Below are positions 6,350-9,130 of a stretch of 9,130 bases of DNA, piece after piece. The first letter of the stretch is position 1. Each line of letters begins with the position of its first letter. Both the position numbers and the translations under genes were made by a program. The notes below the pieces were generated by a model. It was not told the DNA's origin and searched no databases. It saw only the letters and a program-made list of their open reading frames with translations. Source of the stretch: Rhizobiales bacterium UBA697 (GTDB lineage: Bacteria; Pseudomonadota; Alphaproteobacteria; Rhizobiales; Ancalomicrobiaceae); contig DBMN01000198.1 of assembly GCA_002298965.1 (NCBI GenBank), positions 1 through 9,130 on the forward strand. Direction: 5' to 3'.

Positions 6350-6367
6350 CTGTCGGCTGGCCGACAG
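6350..6367. promoter_or_regulatory. Crp/Fnr-type operator TGTCG-N6-CGACA
   Basis: CTGTCGGC and GCCGACAG are perfect 8-bp arms with a 2-nt centre. The inner 16 bp, TGTCGGCTGGCCGACA (6351-6366), has the exact dimer geometry of Crp/Fnr-family sites. Its half-site is of the CooA type rather than the CRP (TGTGA) or FNR (TTGAT) type. It lies between the divergent flavoprotein and transporter genes, nearer the former. The Crp/Fnr protein encoded at 850-1605 is a plausible binder, which is inference. Confidence 0.65.
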
Positions 6368-6401
6368 TCGTGGTCCCGACGAAAGACGAAATCCGATCCC
6401 T

Positions 6402-6417
6402 GCGACGAAATCGTCGC
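6402..6417. promoter_or_regulatory. Inverted repeat GCGACGA-N2-TCGTCGC
   Basis: Perfect 7-bp arms lie in the divergent region between the flavoprotein and transporter genes, centred about 51 bp from the Crp/Fnr-type site. It is a separate candidate operator or a small hairpin; no factor is recognised. Confidence 0.4.
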
Positions 6418-6459
6418 GGGGTACGCGATGAACCGGAAGGCGTTTGCGGTCTTCACCGA

Positions 6460-6488
6460 TTGGCGCGAAAGACGATTGCTGATATCAG
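6460..6488 (+). promoter_or_regulatory. Weak candidate sigma-70 promoter for the NSS transporter
   Basis: TTGGCG (6460-6465) and TATCAG (6483-6488) are separated by 17 bp and lie about 65 bp before the transporter start. The spacer contains GCGAAAGACGATTG, nearly identical to a segment in the Crp/Fnr gene's promoter region. The -10 overlaps the palindrome GCTGATATCAGC. Confidence 0.3.
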
Positions 6489-6489
6489 C
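6478..6489. promoter_or_regulatory. 12-bp perfect palindrome upstream of the NSS transporter
   Basis: GCTGATATCAGC is self-complementary with no spacer and overlaps the candidate transporter -10. It could be a repressor site. A 12-bp perfect palindrome can also occur by chance, so confidence as an operator is limited. Confidence 0.35.
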
Positions 6490-6555
6490 CGATCCTCGAA
6501 CGAAACCACCGGCGGAGCCACGCTCGGGCAGCCGCCGCCACAGCGGGGCGACGGC

Positions 6556-7914
6556 ATGACCGGGAACAATCGCGACGCATTCACCACCACCTTCGGCGCG
6601 TTGCTCGCGACGCTCGGTTCGGCGGTCGGTCTCGGCAACATCTGGAAGTTCCCCTCGCTCACCGGCGCGAACGGCGGCGCGGGCTTCCTCGTGGTCTATC
6701 TCGGCGCGACGCTGCTGGTCGGCCTGCCGGTGATGATCGCCGAGACCATGCTCGGGCGCACGGCACGGGCCGACGCGGTGACGAGTTTCGACCGGCTGGC
6801 GCCGAAGGGTCAGGGCTGGTGGAAGATCATCGGCTGGATGGGCTTCGCCGCCGCCCTGCTGATCATGGCCTTCTATTCGGAGGTCGCCGGCTGGGTCTAT
6901 GCCTATGTCTTCAAGGCGATGACCGGCGAGATCGCCACCGTCGACCCCAAGGTCGCCGCGGTCGCCTTCGGCAAGCTCGTCTCCGATCCGGTCTCGTCGC
7001 TGGTCTGGCAATGGGTGGTGCTGGCGATCACCGGCACGATCATCGCCTTCGGCGTCTCCAAGGGCATCGAGGCGGTGGCGCGGCGGCTGATGCCGCTGCT
7101 CTTCGTGCTGCTGGTGGTGCTCTGCGTGCGGTCGCTGTCGCTGAACGGCGCCGGTCAGGGCCTCGCCTTCCTGTTCGATCCGGACTTCACGAAGATCACG
7201 CCGGCCGTGGTGCTGACCGCGCTCGGCCTCGCCTTCTTCAAGCTGTCGCTGGGCATGGGCACGATGCTGACCTACGGCAGCTATTTCCGCCCCGAACAGA
7301 ACATCCCGGCGACCGCGGCGCGCGTCATGTTCGCCGATCTGTCGGTGTCGCTGCTCGCCGGCATCGCCATCTTCCCGGCCGTCTTCGCCTTCGGCTTCGA
7401 GCCGGCGGCGGGACCGTCGCTGGTCTTCATGACGATCCCGGCGGTCTTCACCTCGATGCCGGGCGGCACGATCTTCATGACGGTGTTCTTCGTCCTGACG
7501 GCGATCGCCAGCGTCGGCGCCATCCTGTCGCTGCTCGAGGTGCCGGTCGCCGTACTGATCGAGCGCTTCGGCATGCGCCGCAAGACGGCGGCGGCGACCA
7601 CGATCGTGATGATCGGCCTCCTCGGCGTGCCGGCGGCGCTGTCGCAGAGCCTGACGGCGGAGACCAAGATCTTCGGCATGAACCCGTTCGATCTCTTCGA
7701 CTTCCTGTCGTCGAACGTGCTGCTGCCGGCCGGCGGCATCCTGATCGCGATCTTCGTCGGCTGGGTCCACGGCCTCGCCGAACCGGAGAAGCGCATGGCG
7801 GCGGAGGGCTCGCCGCTCGCCCGGGTGTCGATCCGCGCCGCCTTCTTCCTGGTGCGCTGGGTCGCGCCGGTGGCGATCGCGATCATCCTGCTGAACGGGC
7901 TGAAGGTGTTCTGA
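6556..7914 (+). CDS. Sodium:neurotransmitter symporter (NSS/SNF) family transporter
   Basis: This 452-aa inner-membrane Na+-coupled symporter of the LeuT/MhsT/Tyt1 family probably imports an amino acid or related amine. Transmembrane segment 1 carries the family signature GSAVGLGNIWKFP (21-33), followed by ANGGAGFLVVY (38-48); the unwound GLGN part holds the Na+ and substrate sites. A TM6-like segment FFKLSLGMGTMLTYGSY follows the LeuT pattern. The length fits bacterial 11-helix members rather than 12-helix LeuT. Lys replaces the common Arg in the GNIWRFP motif, a known variant. The start is placed 20 residues before GSAVGLG, as is usual, with a weak GGGG ribosome site; an in-frame extension to 6370 would add residues that do not resemble the family. 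It diverges from the flavoprotein and may share its regulatory region. The substrate cannot be read from the sequence. Confidence 0.93.
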   Translation: MTGNNRDAFTTTFGALLATLGSAVGLGNIWKFPSLTGANGGAGFLVVYLGATLLVGLPVMIAETMLGRTARADAVTSFDRLAPKGQGWWKIIGWMGFAAALLIMAFYSEVAGWVYAYVFKAMTGEIATVDPKVAAVAFGKLVSDPVSSLVWQWVVLAITGTIIAFGVSKGIEAVARRLMPLLFVLLVVLCVRSLSLNGAGQGLAFLFDPDFTKITPAVVLTALGLAFFKLSLGMGTMLTYGSYFRPEQNIPATAARVMFADLSVSLLAGIAIFPAVFAFGFEPAAGPSLVFMTIPAVFTSMPGGTIFMTVFFVLTAIASVGAILSLLEVPVAVLIERFGMRRKTAAATTIVMIGLLGVPAALSQSLTAETKIFGMNPFDLFDFLSSNVLLPAGGILIAIFVGWVHGLAEPEKRMAAEGSPLARVSIRAAFFLVRWVAPVAIAIILLNGLKVF

Positions 7915-7921
7915 GGCCGCA

Positions 7922-7934
7922 GGGTCGAAGACCC
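7922..7934 (+). repeat. Small hairpin after the NSS transporter
   Basis: GGGTC-GAA-GACCC forms a 5-bp stem with a 3-nt loop, starting 8 nt after the stop codon. No T-run follows. It may contribute to 3'-end stability but is not a clear terminator. Confidence 0.3.
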
Positions 7935-7968
7935 GGCGCCTCGACGCCTCCCGTAGCGTTGCCGTGCC

Positions 7969-8017
7969 TCCACCCTCCTCTCAGGGGAGGGTGCCGAGCG
8001 CAGCGAGGCGGGTGGGG
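7969..8017. repeat. C/G-rich intergenic hairpin repeat (copy 2)
   Basis: CACCCTCC (7971-7978) pairs exactly with GGAGGGTG (7986-7993). It is followed by the segment ccgagcgcagcgaggcgggtgggg. This hairpin plus GGTGGGG tail is the style of dispersed intergenic repeats in alphaproteobacterial genomes. It lies between convergent genes and may act as a bidirectional transcript end. Confidence 0.55.
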
Positions 8018-8074
8018 TTCGGCGGCGCGGCCCTGTTGGGAACACGCTTCGACCGAAAACCCTCGCGCCCTTCG

Positions 8075-8132
8075 TTTCACCCACCCCTGTCTTTCACCCC
8101 ACCCCTGCCCCTCCCCTGAGGGGAGGGGTGGT
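8075..8132. repeat. C/G-rich intergenic hairpin repeat (copy 3, inverted) with short direct repeat
   Basis: CCCCTCCCCT (8108-8117) pairs exactly with AGGGGAGGGG (8119-8128) across one base. Upstream are two near-identical units, tttcacccacccctg (8075-8089) and tttcaccccacccctg (8092-8107). Read on the minus strand, the block matches copy 2 without its ccgagcgcagcgaggcg insert. Together the two copies bracket the convergent gap as an inverted pair. It lies about 25 nt past the kup stop. Confidence 0.55.
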
Positions 8133-8155
8133 TCTGTCGTGTCCCGAGGTCCGGA

Positions 8156-9130
8156 TCACACCGTGATCTGCGCCCCGAGGTCGACGACGCGGCCGGGCGG
8201 GATGCGGTAGTATTCCGCCGGGTCGGCCTGGTTGCGGTAGAGGAAGACGAAGAGGCCGCGCACCATCGCCCACGGGCCGGTCGCCTCGCCCTCGACGAGA
8301 TGGGCGCGCGAGACGAAGAACGACAGGTCCTTGCGGTCGACATGGACGCCGAGGGCCTGGGCGCCGGCCAGCACCTCGGGGATGTCGGGCGTCTCCATGA
8401 AGCCGAAGGCGACGTCGAGGCGGGCGACACCGTCGGCGAGTTCGTGGACGACCATGCGGTCGGCGTCGGCGAGCCAGGGTTCGTCGGCGGTGCGCACCGA
8501 CAGGAAGACGATCTGGCGGTGGGCGCACTTGTTGTGCTTCAGGTTGTGGAGGAAGGCGCGGGGGGCGAGCAGCGGGTCTTCCATCAGATAGAGCGCGGTG
8601 CCGCGCACCGCCTCGACCCGCGGACTGCGCAGGGCGCCGAGCGCCACGGCGACGGCGACACCCTCGTGGCGGCGGCGGGCGGCGAGCCGCAGGCGGCCGG
8701 CGCGCCAGGTCGCCATGATCAGCACCAGACCGGCGCCGATCACCACCGGCAGCCAGGCGCCGTGCAGGATCTTGGTGGCGCAGGCGACGAAGAAGGCCGA
8801 GACGACGGCGGTGAAGACCGCGACGACGGCGAAGGCGTGCAGACGGCCCCAACCCCAGACGCCGCGGGCGACGAGATAGGCGAGCAGCGTCGTCACCACC
8901 ATGGTGCCGGTGACGGCGAAACCATAGGCCTCGGCGAGGCGTTCGGACTTCTGGAACAGCACGACGATGGCGATGACGCCGACGAAGAGCAGCGCGTTGA
9001 CCGAGGCGACATAGACCTGTCCGCGTTCGGCCGCCGAGGTGTGCTGCGCCCGGATGCGCGGCCAGAAGCCGAGATGGGCGGCCTGATGGGTGACGGTGAA
9101 GGCGCCGGAGATCACCGCCTGGGAGGCGAT
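8156..9130 (-). CDS. kup: Kup-type K+ transporter, C-terminal part (runs off right edge)
   Basis: This is the C-terminal 324 residues of a KUP/HAK/KT low-affinity K+ uptake permease of the inner membrane, thought to work as a K+/H+ symporter. The frame stays open through the right edge, reading IASQA and then VISGAF, a conserved Kup stretch; the GTG at 9115 is therefore an internal codon. Visible segments include HQAAHLGFWPR, the AYGFAVTGTMVVTT helix, and three further hydrophobic helices that should be the last of the usual 12. A cytoplasmic tail of about 190 residues follows, with IVFLSVRTADEPWL, a family-typical motif. Family members are about 620-650 aa, so roughly half lies outside the window. 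It converges on the NSS transporter; no functional link between them is evident. Confidence 0.94.
   Translation of the reverse strand: MASQAVISGAFTVTHQAAHLGFWPRIRAQHTSAAERGQVYVASVNALLFVGVIAIVVLFQKSERLAEAYGFAVTGTMVVTTLLAYLVARGVWGWGRLHAFAVVAVFTAVVSAFFVACATKILHGAWLPVVIGAGLVLIMATWRAGRLRLAARRRHEGVAVAVALGALRSPRVEAVRGTALYLMEDPLLAPRAFLHNLKHNKCAHRQIVFLSVRTADEPWLADADRMVVHELADGVARLDVAFGFMETPDIPEVLAGAQALGVHVDRKDLSFFVSRAHLVEGEATGPWAMVRGLFVFLYRNQADPAEYYRIPPGRVVDLGAQITV

Noticed and set aside
6175..7770. 531-codon minus-strand open frame over the NSS transporter
   Set aside because: The translation is almost entirely charged Arg/Asp/Glu/His repeats, typical of the antisense of a hydrophobic membrane protein; the plus-strand transporter is unmistakable.
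8075..8107. CRISPR-like or tandem repeat array
   Set aside because: Only two short adjacent units exist, with no spacers; they are part of the C/G-rich intergenic repeat.

Overview
The window is a GC-rich chromosomal segment with the gene content and codon style of an alphaproteobacterium, most likely in the Hyphomicrobiales (Rhizobiales) or a relative. That placement is inferred from protein character and from the C/G-rich intergenic repeats, not from a marker gene. High GC leaves very long open frames on the antisense strands; these are treated as shadows.

Layout. Five genes run on the minus strand across 100-6263. In transcription order they are a ferredoxin/rubredoxin-reductase-type flavoprotein (5004-6263), an ArsM-like SAM methyltransferase (3873-4931), a terminator (3841-3859), an AcoR-type GAF/Fis regulator (1847-3724), a Crp/Fnr-family regulator (850-1605) and the nickel chaperone GTPase HypB (100-819). 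The flavoprotein and methyltransferase form one likely operon joined by a 72-nt gap that holds a strong hairpin. The Crp/Fnr gene and hypB form another, 30 nt apart. A 292-bp divergent region separates the flavoprotein from a plus-strand sodium:neurotransmitter-symporter-family transporter (6556-7914). Facing that transporter, on the minus strand, is the C-terminal half of a Kup potassium transporter (8156 to beyond the right edge). The 241-bp convergent gap between these two holds two inverted copies of a C/G-rich hairpin repeat, and a related copy lies downstream of hypB.

How the parts may fit together. The divergent region contains a perfect Crp/Fnr-geometry operator, TGTCG-N6-CGACA (6351-6366). 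Its centre falls at -41.5 from a plausible start site for the flavoprotein-methyltransferase operon, which is the classical class II activator position. The Crp/Fnr protein in the window resembles the CO sensor CooA in overall sequence and in its recognition helix, and CooA-type sites have this half-site. However, it lacks the CooA haem ligands, the CRP cAMP signature and FNR cysteines, so its signal is unknown. The AcoR-like regulator is also unusual: its AAA+ domain has lost GAFTGA and the Walker B acidic pair, so it probably does not activate sigma-54 RNA polymerase. The most interesting candidate system is therefore a redox flavoprotein plus ArsM-like methyltransferase, without ars genes, under two atypical regulators and beside an apparently isolated hypB. 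Its function is not established by this sequence.
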